64,000 nucleotides of DNA from Methanogenium cariaci JCM 10550 (GCF_001315945.1 NZ_BBBG01000001.1:62001-126000), one strand, 5' to 3'; counted from the first letter of the stretch, positions 1 to 11,000 are shown. Notes: generated by a model not told the origin, from the sequence alone. Numbers and translations: made by a program.

Positions 1-358
1 CGGGAACAGCGACAAGGATGATCACGGATGCAGCATGCAGCAGTTTTGGATTGGTGCAGAAGACGAAGATCATCATCAGGGCGAGCAGGTAGAGCCCGAT
101 ATTGTTCGCGAGATGGCTGATCTCCGAGTGGGTGTATGAACTCAGTATGACGGCCGGTCCGGGTGGTGCCGTGGTATCCAGGATGAAGTATGCGTATTTT
201 CTTTCCGGAGAGAGGCATCCGATCCCGATCAGTATGAGGGGGATGACGGCAGCATACATGAGCCAGGCTGCGGGTGTCCACGATTTTAGGTTGCGCGGAA
301 TTGTTTTCGTCTTTGATTGCAGGAGCAGGATAATTTTCTGTCTGAGTGATGACTCCAT
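1..358 (-). CDS. Rhomboid-like multi-spanning membrane protein (partial)
   Basis: Reading the minus strand from an ATG at 358 gives an open frame that runs off the window edge. After a basic start there is a hydrophobic segment (PAAWLMYAAVIPLIL), a loop, then SSYTHSEISHLANNIGLYLL followed by more hydrophobic sequence. A His followed by an Asn in HSEISHLANN resembles the second transmembrane segment of rhomboid proteins, but the catalytic Ser/His region would lie outside the window, so activity cannot be judged. The frame is open further upstream toward a GTG near 510 that would overlap the stop of the next gene, so the true start may be earlier. An 8-base G run near 487-494 blurs this. The family call is tentative. 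Confidence 0.45.
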   Translation of the reverse strand, partial: MESSLRQKIILLLQSKTKTIPRNLKSWTPAAWLMYAAVIPLILIGIGCLSPERKYAYFILDTTAPPGPAVILSSYTHSEISHLANNIGLYLLALMMIFVFCTNPKLLHAASVIILVAVP

Positions 359-506
359 CGGCACCGTCTGCAGTGCACCCGGATCGATGTAGAGGCATTT
401 CACTGTTGTGGCGGTATCTGCAGGATTTTCTTCCCGGTTATCTGATTTTTCTCCCGGAATCCGGTCTGTGCACCCAACCTGGATACGGGGGGGGTGCCTA
501 TTCTCT

Positions 507-1052
507 TCACTCCGTTGTTCTCTTTTCTCTTTTCTGCTGCACCATGCAGGCGAAGATAAAGAATTCTGCCCCCCCGAGGACGATCTGCACCCCTCCCATG
601 ATCGCAAAGGAGATGAGATACATACCCGCCGGGGGGGAGAAGGCGGGTGCACCAACGCTGAGAAATGCGGTGATGTTCAGAACCTGGATAAGCCCTCCAA
701 CGGCCGCCGCACAGAAGAGTGTGGCAGTCACGGTCAGAATGCCTGCATATGGTTGGTAATCATTCTGCTCTGCAAGAATGAAGACGGGTGCGAGGATGAC
801 AAGCGGCCCCGAGACAATGAAAAACAGCATGCCAAAGGGTGTGGCAACCCCGGTTCCGGAGACCGTTCCCGTTGCAGCAAAGATGACGGCCCCTGCGATG
901 GCACAGCCGAGGGAGATACCTGCCTTTGCCCATCCCCCCGCAGGGATGCGGGAGAACACAACATAGAGGAGAGTACCGATGAATGCCATTGTCAGACCCT
1001 GCATGAACACCGGAAAGACGAGGGTGAACAGAAGGGATGAGGCAGAGATCAT
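507..1052 (-). CDS. Hypothetical integral membrane protein
   Basis: This is a 181-residue, strongly hydrophobic protein with about five or six predicted membrane segments separated by short loops and a basic C-terminus (QQKREKR). The frame is intact from an ATG at 1052 to a TGA at 507. No family is recognised. The stop overlaps a possible GTG start of the downstream membrane gene, so the two are probably co-transcribed. One 7-base run inside the gene gives SPPAGMY where a single Pro may be native. It could be a transporter subunit or a small channel-like protein, but nothing in the sequence decides that. Confidence 0.6.
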   Translation of the reverse strand: MISASSLLFTLVFPVFMQGLTMAFIGTLLYVVFSRIPAGGWAKAGISLGCAIAGAVIFAATGTVSGTGVATPFGMLFFIVSGPLVILAPVFILAEQNDYQPYAGILTVTATLFCAAAVGGLIQVLNITAFLSVGAPAFSPPAGMYLISFAIMGGVQIVLGGAEFFIFACMVQQKREKRTTE

Positions 1053-1107
1053 GAGAGAATGGTCAGTATCGCATCACTTCAGTCTTTTGGCCGAAAAAAA
1101 GGACTGC

Positions 1108-1653
1108 TCAGGGGTGTCTTCCCAGGAAGTAGACACCCACGCAGATGACACAGATGGATATCGCCATTGCAAGCATGTCATAGGAGGTGGTAAACTCCAT
1201 CGAAAGAATCCGCTGGAAGAAACTCACGATGAGAACCATGATGATGACCTTCACGATCTTGTTTTTGAGGTCATCGAGATTTTTCACCTCAAGGATATTG
1301 CCGAACTCTCCCTCCTCATGGGCGATATCGATCTTGGAGATGAAGAGTTCATAGATGCCGAAGGTGAAGATCAACAGTACGAGGGCGATCAGGTAGAAGT
1401 CAATCGCGCCGATGATGGCAATCAGGATCTCTTCGTGGCTGGCGTGGGCGTCGGATGCGAAGATAAAACCGATGAGCGTGTTATAGATTTCAAGTGAACC
1501 TGACACAAAGAGTACAATGGCCGAGAGTGCCCCGAAGAGGACACCCAGAAGCACGATATACCGGATGCTCCAGAGGCTTTTTTCAAATTTTTCTTCAATC
1601 GGGTGCTGTTTTTTCCCGTCGGTCTGTCGGGGGGGTACATCCGTGTTTTTCAT
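1108..1653 (-). CDS. UPF0114 (YqhA-like) membrane protein
   Basis: The 181-residue product has a short charged N-terminus, EEKFEKSLWSIRYIVLLGV, and further hydrophobic segments with LISKID-type charged turns. That layout matches the UPF0114/YqhA family of inner-membrane proteins of unknown function. The ATG at 1653 was chosen because GAGGT lies just upstream as a ribosome binding site and because the longer open frame (to 1923) is low in hydrophobicity and family-unlike. Membrane segments lie roughly at residues 28-50, 75-95, 100-120 and 150-178. A 7-base run near the start adds a Pro (VPPRQ). The function of the family is not established. Confidence 0.75.
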   Translation of the reverse strand: MKNTDVPPRQTDGKKQHPIEEKFEKSLWSIRYIVLLGVLFGALSAIVLFVSGSLEIYNTLIGFIFASDAHASHEEILIAIIGAIDFYLIALVLLIFTFGIYELFISKIDIAHEEGEFGNILEVKNLDDLKNKIVKVIIMVLIVSFFQRILSMEFTTSYDMLAMAISICVICVGVYFLGRHP

Positions 1654-2041
1654 TATGGGAAACCTCTTTTGGGTAGTGGAGATGCCGGGCCTGCTCTGTT
1701 GTGCAGGTGTTGCCCGGCTTTTCGTATCTCCTGTCGCATATACTTGGTGGGTATTGTACAAATATCCTCTCGGTTGAAAGTGGCAGGCCGCCTTATGAAG
1801 ATGAATGGTACCTGTTTCTTCCGGCCGCAGGTATGCCGCATCGGCCCGCGCCGTTACCGGGCGACTGCCGGGAAAAATGTCCGGGGGGGAAATACGGATC
1901 TGGTGATGGAAATAGGTGCCCATTTACCGTATCCAGGTCCATATGGGCTGTATTATTCTAATCCATTGTCATTGCATCAAAATAGGATACAATGCGAATC
2001 TCTATTATCTCATACACCATTTATTCATCTGAGTTTATCTC
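1654..2041. other. Gene-free stretch
   Basis: No convincing gene is seen between the UPF0114 start and the zinc-ribbon gene. Long open frames here are shadows with no family resemblance. The region holds a palindrome at 1684-1718 and an AT-rich part at 1950-2040 that could contain the promoter for the gene starting at 2042. Confidence 0.5.
1684..1718. repeat. Inverted repeat / hairpin upstream of the UPF0114 gene
   Basis: GCCGGGC (1684-1690) and GCCCGGC (1712-1718) are perfect inverse complements, with an inner CTGC/GCAG pair; TTTT follows on the plus strand. It could fold as a hairpin in the 5' leader of the minus-strand gene or act as a bidirectional transcription stop. No function is proven. 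Confidence 0.4.
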
Positions 2042-2237
2042 ATGAACGACAGAAACAATTACCGGGGGCGGTAGCCGTGGTCAGGATAGCGGACGTTCCT
2101 ATGGCGGTCCCCGAGAAATGCACAAAGCAACCTGCGCAGACTGTGGTAAGGAATGTGAAGTTCCGTTCAAGCCTACTGAGGGCAGACCTGTGTACTGCAA
2201 CGACTGCTTCCCAAAGCACAGAAAACCCAGATACTAA
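2042..2237 (+). CDS. Small CxxC zinc-ribbon protein (frame broken)
   Basis: ATG at 2042 begins MNDRNNYRG. The frame breaks at a 5-G run (about 2064); if that run is read as 4 G, a 64-residue protein follows. It has a Gly/Arg/Ser-rich N-terminus and a zinc-binding pattern CADCGKEC with CNDC about 20 residues later, ending KHRKPRY. Such small CxxC-x(n)-CxxC proteins are common in methanogens and are usually thought to bind zinc and perhaps nucleic acid. The segment length is one base too many for a whole frame, which fits a single inserted G. The exact partner or role is unknown. Confidence 0.6.
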
Positions 2238-2436
2238 TCATTTAATTAGTATCATTTTTTCTCTTTCATTTTACCGGAGCTCCGGCTCTGCATTTTCCTG
2301 CCCTGTTCCGGGTGGTGGATGTTCTCTCATTCATATGCTACAAACGGATCTCTGCTGTTCTCCTTCCTGCCTGTGCAAGCCAGAGAAAGGAAGATATTTT
2401 CTCTGTATAGGTGAGAACAGACGAGTGCTGTTGTGT

Positions 2437-3252
2437 ATGACCGATGATCTGAAGCAGAAGGTACAGACGAAATGCCGGGAGATGGAAGTCCCTCTCTTTG
2501 GCATCGCCGATGTCTGCCGGTGGGAAGATTCCCTTTTAAATCCCGACATGCCGGAGGCATTCTATCCCCGTTCCATCTGGCCTGAAGCACAGTCTGTGCT
2601 TGTTATCGGCTCCCCCCCGTGCACCTCCCTGTTCTCGAAACTTCGCCTTCCATCTGGTACCGTGAGGAGTACCGGACGATCAACAGTCTCCTTGACCAGT
2701 ATACCTACCGGCTGGCAGAGTTCCTCAACGGGCAGGGTCACCCGTCCGTCTCGGTGCCCCCCCGCGACGGCTATGGACATGTGAGTCTACTGGTAAAAAA
2801 CCCGGTTGCCTTCTTCTCGCACCGGCATGCGGCGTATCTGGCGGGGCTGGGGGAACTTCGGGGTCAATAATATGCTGCTCACCCCCCCGCAATTCGGTCC
2901 GCGTGTCCGGTTTGGTGCTGTTCTCACCACCGCAGCGCTGCCAGCCGACCCGGTGATGGAGGGGCAGCTCTGCACCCGGTGCATGGAGTGCGTGACGCAG
3001 TGCCCGGTGCAGGCGCTCAATGAATATGATTATCCGGACGGTCTGACCGAAAAGGTGACCTGCGCCGGCTACAGCCAGACGCTTGGGAAGCACTATCGGG
3101 CCCCCCCCTGCGGTGTCTGCATCAAGGTCTGCCCGGTAGGTGAGGACCGGATGCGCTACCATAGGGAAGATCCCGGAATATACCACAACCGGGCTGGTGC
3201 AGAAAAATACCACCGGGCCTGGGAGCATGTCCGACGGTATGGTGTGAAGTGA
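2437..3252 (+). CDS. 4Fe-4S reductase-like protein (epoxyqueuosine reductase family relative)
   Basis: Starts MTDDLKQKVQTKCREMEVPL and ends HVRRYGVK, about 270 residues once frames are joined. The second half carries CTRCMECVTQCP, a CxxCxxCxxxCP ferredoxin motif, and a second cluster ending CGVCIKVCPVG. The middle part (HRHAAYLAGLGNFGVNNMLL) matches QueG/COG1600-type Fe-S proteins, which often bind a corrinoid. The frame breaks at the 7-C run around 2612-2618 and at the 5-G run near 2847. An 8-C run (about 3111-3118) adds one Pro. The methanogen substrate is unknown; epoxyqueuosine reduction itself is not claimed. Confidence 0.7.
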
Positions 3253-3375
3253 CCGTGGGCGGGTTCTTACTCCGGTTCGTTTAAAGAAACCAATATTGCA
3301 AATCCGGTGTAAATGATAATCCATAGAGAGCATCCCCTGTTCTGTTCTCTCCCGTGCTTCCAGGTGTTATACAAT

Positions 3376-4597
3376 ATGAAATTCGCAACGCTCACTGAAA
3401 CGGAAACTGCTGGAAAAACCGTACTCCTGCGTGTCGATTTTAATTCCCCTATTGATCCTGCCTCAAATATCATTCTCGATGATAAACGGTTTCGGGAACA
3501 TGCCCCGACGGTGCAGGCGCTGGGTGATGCAAAGTGTGTGGTCCTCACCCACCAGTCCCGGCCGCAGAAGAAGGACTTTACCACGCTGGAGGCCCATGCC
3601 GCACGGCTGGAACGTCTCATCGGCCGCCCGGTCACCTATGTGGATGATATCTTCGGGCGCTGTGCCCGCGAGGCAGTGGCAGATATGGTGGCAGGCGATG
3701 TTTTGATGCTCGAAAACGTCCGGTTCAATGCCGAAGAGAACCTGAAGATGTCGGGAGAGGACGCACTCGGAACCCATCTGGTGCGCCACCTCTCTGAGAT
3801 GGGCAGCCTCTATGTGAACGATGCGTTCGGCACCGCCCACCGGTCGCAGCGACCATCGTCGGCCTGCCGCGGGCGATGCCTGCGGTGGCCGGACTCCTGA
3901 TGGAAAAGGAAATTGCCACCCTCTCACGGGTCTTCTCCGGGGGGGCACCGAAACCGGTGACCTTTGTCCTCGGCGGCACCAAGGTGATGATTCCCTGGAT
4001 GTGGCGGCAAACGTCCTTTCCGGCGGCATCGCTGATCAGGTGATTGCCGTTGGTGTGGTCGCCAATGTCTTCTTTAAGGCGCAGGGGGGGATCAGCATCG
4101 GGTCGCCCTCCGAAGACCTTCTCCGGAAGCTCGGATACCTCTCCGAGGTGGAGAAGGCCCGGGAGATTCTCGCTGCATACGGGGGGGACCGGGTCATTCT
4201 GCCGGAGACCGTCGCGGTTCGTAACGGCGACTCACGGGAGGAGTGTCCGGTGACGGTCATCCCCGACCTTCCGGTCCTCGATTGCGGCCTTGACTCCATC
4301 GGTCCCCTGACCGACATCATCCGTGAATCGGGCACGGTAGTCTTAAACGGCCCTGCCGGTGTCTTTGAAGATCCCCCCCTCTTTGCCATCGGCACGAATG
4401 AAATCCTGCAGGCCGCCTCGGCCGCAGAGTTCTCGGTGGTGGGCGGCGGTCACACGGCGGCCGTTATCGAATCGATGGGCATCGACCAGAAATTCTCCCA
4501 CATATCCACCGGCGGCGGTGCCTGCATCCAGTTTTTAACCGGGAGAACCCTTCCCGCCGTAGAGGCCCTTGCGGTTTCACGCACCCGTTTCTGGTAA
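3376..4597 (+). CDS. pgk: Phosphoglycerate kinase
   Basis: This enzyme moves phosphate between 1,3-bisphosphoglycerate and ADP in glycolysis/gluconeogenesis. The sequence begins MKFATLTETETAGKTVLLRVDFNSP, and the RVDFN motif is the substrate-binding signature. Later parts include LTHQSRP, LENVRFN, VNDAFGTAHR, FVLGGTK, VLNGPAGVFE and GGGHTAAVIESMG near the C-terminus, all in the expected order. Length is about 407 residues, normal for archaeal Pgk. Two one-base losses break the frame, at about 3850 (GTAHRSQ then PTIVGLP) and about 3983 (GGTKV then DDSLDV). Several 7-base runs add single residues, such as FSGGAPKPV. It precedes cbiS on the same strand. Confidence 0.95.
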
Positions 4598-4635
4598 GCT
4601 CCTTCCCTTTTCTGCATACATCGGTCCGGTGCATC

Positions 4636-5777
4636 ATGACAAAAAACGTGAAGGGTGAGACAAAGAACCTGCTCTGTGAAACCGCAGGGGGGGGATCGGA
4701 TATACGGTGACGGGACGAGTATTGTGGCCGTCCTGCCGCCGGGGCGGACGGTGCTCTCCACATCGTGGCTGAACGGGGGTTACCGGGAAGACATCCATAT
4801 GGTCTTCAACCATCACCTTTCTGAGCAGGCCTGCCGGTCGGATACGCTGGAAGGCGGAAGCATTGACGCATACCTGCGCCTCACCGCGTCCCGTCTCGGC
4901 TTTGACCCCGACCGCTCGACCGGGATGCTCACGAAGGCGGATATGTGCAACGCCGCTGTTGCCAGTCATACCTTCCGGGCACTCACGGTAACGGCAATTG
5001 TCACCGGTGGCATCGAGGGTAACGGCGGGCGGGCCGGTGACCCGGCCTCGTTTTACGAAGAGAACGGTGACTTCGGTGACCCCCCCGGAGGCACGATCAA
5101 TACTATGCTTTTCATCGGTGCCTCTCTCCCGCCGGAGACCATGGCCCGGGTGGTGATGACGGCCACAGAGGCGAAGGCCACTGTGCTCCAGGAACTGATG
5201 GCACCGTCCTGCTACTCAACGGGCATCGCCACCGGGTCGGGGGGGACGGATATGATCACGGTCATCAGTGATCCCTCACATCCGCTCGTCCTCACCAATG
5301 CCGGGAAACACGCAGCACTGGGAGAACTCATCGCCCGGTGTGTCAGGGAGGCAACCCGAAACGCCCTGGCCCGGCAGACCGATCTCTGCCCTGAGAGCCA
5401 GCAGAATATGCTGGTCCGGCTCGGTAGGTTTGGGATCGGAGAAGATGAGTTTTGGGAAGCAGCCGCTGCCCTTCCCGGTGAGCACCACCGGGAAATGTTC
5501 CTTGCGGCACTCCGGGGAGTGGTCAGCAGACCCGGTTCTTGTTGCGGCCACCGCCTCTGTTCTGCATATCACCGATGAGGTGACGTGGGGGGGACTGCTG
5601 CCCGCTGATGCCGGGAAACGGGCGGCCCATGCGATGATGGCGAGTATCCCTGCTGTTCTCGGGGGGGTGGATCTTCCGATGTTTCCCCCGGATATCTTTA
5701 CCGACGATCAGACGATACCTGAAGACTGGGTTTGGTTTGTTGCCTTCTGCATCGAAAATCGTGCTTGGCGCTGTTGA
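4636..5777 (+). CDS. cbiS: CbiS-like enzyme: CbiZ amidohydrolase fused to a CobZ-like domain
   Basis: The N-terminal ~230 residues match CbiZ, adenosylcobinamide amidohydrolase, which opens incoming corrinoids for salvage; STGMLTKADMCNAAVASHTF and ATGSGGTDM are typical. The following ~130 residues (VRLGRFGIGEDEFWEAA onward) resemble the alpha-ribazole-phosphatase domain CobZ found fused to CbiZ in the archaeal enzyme CbiS. Frames change at the 8-G run near 4687-4694 and by one extra base near 5527. The C-terminus is uncertain: an alternative frame continues as GLLPSASKIVLGAVECR and stops at 5841. The CbiZ call is firm, the CobZ call moderate. Cobamides are needed for methyl transfer in methanogenesis. 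Confidence 0.75.
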
Positions 5778-6035
5778 ATGCCGGACGATACCGGATGGAT
5801 GGGTTCGTTTTGTCGCCCGCTACATCGGGCCACAATGGTGATATGGCAAGTATCCAACGCCTCCTCGTCTCTGGATGGAGCGTGGGGACACAGAAATGGG
5901 ATTTTAGATTGCCAGTGACAAACAATTATGTCCAGCCAGATTAGCAATGGATGGGCAGGCTTAATTATCTAGTATTCTCTCGTGAGTAAAAACTAATTAC
6001 ATATAAATTAATGCATAAAAGTTGTATCTCTTTAT

Positions 6036-6227
6036 ATGTCAAATGATGTCATAGACACTTATAGTTATCAGGGTTGGCTTAATTCGGATAGTTTTTGGAA
6101 ACGGGCATTTGGTATTTTCGGCTATTATTTGGCTGCTTCATTAGTTCTCTATCTTGTATTACTGATACTGTTCGTAATATTTGCAGTAATTTCCGTATTT
6201 GTATTCGGTATGGCAAGCACATTCTAG
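6036..6227 (+). CDS. Small membrane protein
   Basis: A 63-residue product, with YSYQGWLNSDSFWKRAFGIFG followed by one long or two closely packed hydrophobic segments and ending FVFGMASTF. It lies in an AT-rich stretch and has an AT-rich upstream region (5985-6030) suitable for a promoter. No family is recognised; the hydrophilic aromatic start with a hydrophobic tail suggests an archaeal small integral membrane protein, perhaps the truncated remnant of a longer one. Codon use is more AT-rich than in neighbours. Confidence 0.5.
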   Translation: MSNDVIDTYSYQGWLNSDSFWKRAFGIFGYYLAASLVLYLVLLILFVIFAVISVFVFGMASTF

Positions 6228-6661
6228 ATTGTGCTTGTCACCTATTTTTGAAATGCGGATGGGAGCCAGACCTGGGTGGGTGGTGGTGTCCAATGCAGGG
6301 AGCTATTGTCGGCAGCGTTCATTGTGGAGATTGTTGAGGAACATGCCGGTTATGTTTGTTGGTATGGGGGGGGTTTGTACTCTCTAAATAAATTGCCTGT
6401 ATGAAGGTGGGGGGGGTGGAGGGTTCCGATGATGATCAGATGAATGGAGATCGGGAGCATTGTAATACGTATGGATATTTTCTAACCATTGGTTGATATG
6501 ATTGGTAAATATAATATCAGCACTGAAACGATGGAACAGAATTTGAAGGCGGAGATTTATCTGCGTTTTTCCAGTATTTTATCAGGAAAATTGAGGAATT
6601 ATCTTAATGGGATCCTATCATTTACCTGTCTCTCAATTCTTGTATCAGAGAAACTGTTCCA
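6228..6661. other. Gene-poor AT-rich stretch
   Basis: No supported gene. A 73-codon open frame at 6489-6710 has no family resemblance and overlaps the transposase remnant. Two G runs (about 6366-6372 and 6408-6414) stand out in otherwise AT-rich DNA. The segment may be decayed flank of the transposase remnant. Confidence 0.5.
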
Positions 6662-7072
6662 TTATTGCAGGACAGGCTGTTTTGATCGTGAGGATTTAAT
6701 TCGTCTTTGAACAGTTGCCATGTTCGGTTTATTGAGTTGCCTTCGTGAGGTTATAGAGAATATGTTTGTTCTAGGTCCCCCCCTTGCTTTGATACGATAT
6801 TTTTCATCCAGTCTCTCTACAAATTCTCTTTTAAGAACAGAAAATGCTGTTCCGACGTAATTTCTATAATAATAGCAATGGTCATCAAATTTGGAATGCA
6901 TTTTCTGTCTGTATTTTTCGGGATGGATCTTTCCCTTCCTATTTATGAGAGGTATTACCTAATTTTCACCAAATTTGTCCCTGATCTGGCAATTATTTCT
7001 CTTGGAATCGTATCCTTTATCCATAACATAGCACTCAGATTTTCTGATCCTCTGAGTCTGCCTGAGCAGTGA
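6662..7072 (-). pseudogene. Transposase C-terminal remnant (DDE, IS5-like)
   Basis: Reading minus from about 7070 gives CYVMDKGYDSKRNN, an in-frame TAG, then VIPLINRKGKIHPEKY and YYYRNYVGTAFSVLKREFVE. The order DKGYD... IPL.NR... R..VETVFSVLKR is the catalytic C-terminal half of IS5-type DDE transposases; after the 6-G run near 6780 another frame gives KHILYNLTKAT, also typical of the C-terminus. The N-terminal half is missing because the next gene begins directly upstream. The internal stop cannot be explained by a homopolymer, so this is a true dead fragment. No terminal repeats were identified. Confidence 0.6.
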
Positions 7073-7096
7073 AAAATAAAAAAGATTTGATTTGTT

Positions 7097-7763
7097 TTAG
7101 GCTGTGCCTGCACTATCATAGAGGTTGCTGATGTACCTGAACATGAAGATATTTAGGAATGGTATGGATGCAAGCAATATAATCCAGCCAAGGATTGGGA
7201 TTAACAACAGAATACCCACAATGAAACCTATGATCCACATCGCAATAATAAGCACAACGAGTGAAATGAAGTAGTTGCCCCCCCAGCCGATCTCTCCGAT
7301 CTTATCCTTGATTTCACCGAATGCAAACGCCTCACCGAACTTCTCCATCCGTGCAAACCGGACAACGCCAATATAGGCAAACAGTGCACAGAGGATGGAG
7401 ACAATGAATGTGATCGGGATCCCGATGAACATGCCTGCCACTCCTGCCATGCCTAATGCATCAGAGCCGGATATCAATGCGAGTAATGCCCCCGCCGAAG
7501 AAGATCATGGCAACAATGATCACAGGAATCATCCATATTAACCATATTATAAAATACAACAGTCCATCAATGAAAAGCTGTCCATAGTCTTCCAGTTCCG
7601 GTGCCGGTTCTGTGCTCCGCAGCACCCGTATGATGTAGCCTCCTTGGATAAAGCTCAAAATCGGAAGGCTACAAATCATCAGAATTATCCACTTTACCCA
7701 TTTTCCAACAAGTGCTTCCTTTGCATACGCAAAGGATTCGCCAAGATTATCTCCAATTCCCAT
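7097..7763 (-). CDS. DUF4013 family membrane protein
   Basis: Joined product of about 222 residues starting MGIGDNLGESFAYAKEALVG and ending YISNLYDSAGTA. It has several membrane segments with a conserved soluble turn ARMEKFGEAFAFGEIKDKIG. This layout fits DUF4013, a family of archaeal membrane proteins without known function. The frame breaks at a 5-G run (plus-strand C run near 7490); with 4 bases the reading is FFGGALLALISGSD. GGTGAT lies 5-8 bases upstream of the ATG as a ribosome binding site, and a TATA-like box lies about 45 bases upstream. Confidence 0.75.
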
Positions 7764-7803
7764 AATTTATCACCTTATTTCAGGGTATGTAGCACTCTCG
7801 CAT

Positions 7804-7820
7804 GAAAATATATAATATTA
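7804..7820 (-). promoter_or_regulatory. Candidate TATA box for the DUF4013 gene
   Basis: On the minus strand the sequence reads TAATATTATATATTTTC, about 45 bases upstream of the ATG at 7763, the right place for an archaeal promoter with a short leader. Confidence 0.45.
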
Positions 7821-8022
7821 TGGCAAAATGGGAGTGATCCCGACATAAACAGAAATATAAATGATCCTTTCGTCTGGGAATGGGCAGACTGTTCCGTTCT
7901 GCGACGACTGTTGTATTGTATCAGGCTGTGGTGCCGTCCGGGTGTGCGGTACTGCCGTTCCGGGATCACCTGCTGTCTGTCATCCCGGATGATGGTGTGT
8001 ATGAAAAAAGTTAGAGATCCTC

Positions 8023-11000
8023 TCATTCCTGAGAAGAGAGGGTATTCAGAGATGCTGCCGCCTCTTTGTAGCGTCCGACAGCCATGTATGCAGCAGCCAG
8101 ACGGGAGTGTGAGGCCTCATCCGCCGGGTTTGCTTTGACTGCCTCCTCAAAGCAGGGGATCGCCTGCTCGTACCGGCCGGTCTCGGCAAGCGCCCGTCCT
8201 TTCCCGTACCACACCGCCGCGGTCTCTCCCTGGAGGACAGTGAGCTGGTCGAACGCCTTTCCTGCCTCCGGGTATTTCCCTGCGGTCATGAGGACAGACC
8301 CGAGCGCTGCCCAGTAGGTAGCGTTTTTCCGGTCTGCCTCAATTGCTGACTGGATGGCGGTGATCGCCTCGTCAATTCTCCCCCCCATGCGTTCATAGAG
8401 CACTCCTGTCATAAAGCGGGCATAGGCCGAGTTCGGTTCCGTATCCCTGAATGCCTCTGCTGCTGAGAGAGCACCTTTCAGGTCTCCTGCTGCAAGGGCT
8501 GCCTCGCTGAGGAGATACTTTGGTTCTGCCTGGTCCGGTTCTGCTACCGTCACCTCTGAAAAGACTGCGGCAGCGCCTGCATAGTCCCCCGGCATGCATC
8601 ATCATGCTGCCAAGGTGCATTTGCATCAGAACATTCTCTTTGCCGGATGAGAGGGTGGTCCGGTAGGCATGAACCGCCTCTTCGTAGTGGCCGAGCCGTT
8701 CCAGGGCAGACGCCCGGTACTCCCATGCCTGACGGTTCGAGGGACTGATTGCAGTGATCTTTTCGGTCACATTCGCAACCTCTGCATACTCGCCGGTGAC
8801 AAGGAGGCAGGCTGCAAGAGAGAGCCAGCTGTCGGTATCATGGGTGTTGACGGCCAGCACCTCACGGTATGCTGCTGCGGCGTCTGCGAACCGGCCCGCC
8901 TTCTCGTAGGCACGGGCACGGAGTGTGCGTGCGGTATTGTCTTCGGGGGGGACAATCCTGAGATAGGTTGAAAATCCGTCCGCTGCCTCCGCTGCCCGAT
9001 CAATTGCAAGCAGTGCGGCTGCCCGTTCCCTGAGGGTTGGTGCGTGATCCGGTTTCAGGCTGAGCACCGTATCGAAGGACTGTAGTGCCTCGTCGGTGTT
9101 CCCGAGGGCAAGGCTGACTCTCCCGGCTTCGTAGTGCACCGCCGGGTCTGAGGGCCGGGTCTTTGCAGCAGATATGAGACATTTTTCCGCGTCTTCCATC
9201 TTTCCTTTGCGCAGATAGGTCTGTCCGAGGGCAATCCAGGCATCCGTATTTTCCTGGTTGCGTTCAAGGGACCGCTGGAAGAAGAATATTGCCTCATCAT
9301 ACTTTCCTAACGATGCAAGGGACTCACCGAGCCGCAGGGATGCTCCTGCCCGTCCCGGTTCGGCCTCAACGACCTGAACATACACTCCGGCTGCCTCCTC
9401 CAGTTCGCCTGCCTTCTCTAAGAGGGATGCCTTCCGGGCAAGCAGGCTCATATCAGCAGGTGCAATCGCACGTGCTTCTTCGATGACTTTCAGTGCCTCA
9501 CGGTATCTGCCTAAATATTCCAGGGCAGAAGCCATCTGGCGCTTGATCTCCAGATCCGAGTTATTCTTTGCATCAACCGATTCAAGCTATCGAGAGCCGC
9601 TTCGTACTGTCCCATCTCAAGGAGGGAGCTGCCCTTCAACGTGAGGATACCCGTATCATTCGGGTGTTCTTCCAGCATACGGTCAAACACGGCAAGGGCC
9701 TTTTCGTGCTCACCGGATGTCTGGTAGATGATGCCCAGTTTTCTGCATGCATTCTGGTCGGTGAATCCCGCCTGAATGGCCGTGGAATAATATGCGGCGG
9801 CCCGTTCGGTGTTCCCGGTGTGCAGACAGGCATCACCCAGAAGGATGACGGATGACCAGTCATCTGCTTCAGCAGTGGTCACATGGCTGAGTACCTCAAT
9901 TGCCCGTGTATAGTCGCCGATCTGCATGAGTGCCTCACCTTTCCGGCGCCAGATATTGAGGTCTCCCCCCCGATCCGCATCGATGAGATGTGAATACAGG
10001 GCGAGTGCCTCACGTTCACGCCCGAGATGTACGAGTGCATCTGCCTGTAGTGCCGTAAGGGCATTTCTCCGGACATCAATGTCCATCGGCCGGGCAGTCT
10101 TATTCCGTTTATCACTGGAAAAGAGGCTGAGTTCAGCTTCTGTGCTGATCCATGAGACTGCTTTGTCACTGCCGCTGTCCGTGACCTTTCCCAGGCATTT
10201 ATATGCCTCGTCATACTGGCCCAGGCCGGACAGGCAGATGCCACGGTGATACCAGGCCAGGCTGTTCGTCTGGTCGACGCGGAGCATTGCCTCATAACAG
10301 TCCGCAGCCCGCCGGTACTCGCCGATGTGCTCCAGGGAGGCACCCATCAGATACCAGGCCTGCACATCCTCCGGGTTCTTCTTCACCACGATATCGAGCG
10401 ACTGCGCACATTCACGATAGTCCCCTTTCCAGAAGAGGGAGGTGGCCCGGTAGTATCCGGCGCCGGGTTCTCCGGCATGGCCATTGCAACCCTCCGGTAT
10501 GCCTCAGCTGCCTCTCCAAACCGCCCCAGGGATTCACAGAGTGCTGCAAACCGCATCGCAACGGCAACCGAATCTTCGTTCAGTTCGAGCACCCGTGCAT
10601 AGGTATCTGCCGCCTCTTTTCGCATGCCCGCCCGTTCCTGGGCATCACCGATGAGGGTGAGCAGTTCAGCATTATCCGGACTGAACTTCAACACCTGGAT
10701 GAGATAGGTGAGCGCGTCTGTTGTGTTGCCCGCCCGCAGGTGCAGCCGTGCCGCCCGCTCGCGGAGGACCCGGTCACCCGTTTCGAGTGAGAGTGCCTTC
10801 TCGGCGGCAGCTGCTGCATCGGCGTATCGGGCAAGACGTTCAAGACAGTCGGTCTTTCTGAGCCATCCGTTCAGTGCATCAGGGCGTTGGGCGGTGACGA
10901 TGTCGTAGCACTTCAGCGCCTCCGTATAACTGCCGGTGCGTATCAGGGCCTCACCAAATGCCTCCCATCCGGTGATGTCATCCGGATTCTTCTCCACACA

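Noticed and set aside
6489-6710. 73-codon plus-strand frame next to the transposase
   Set aside because: Overlaps the remnant on the other strand and shows no recognisable domain.
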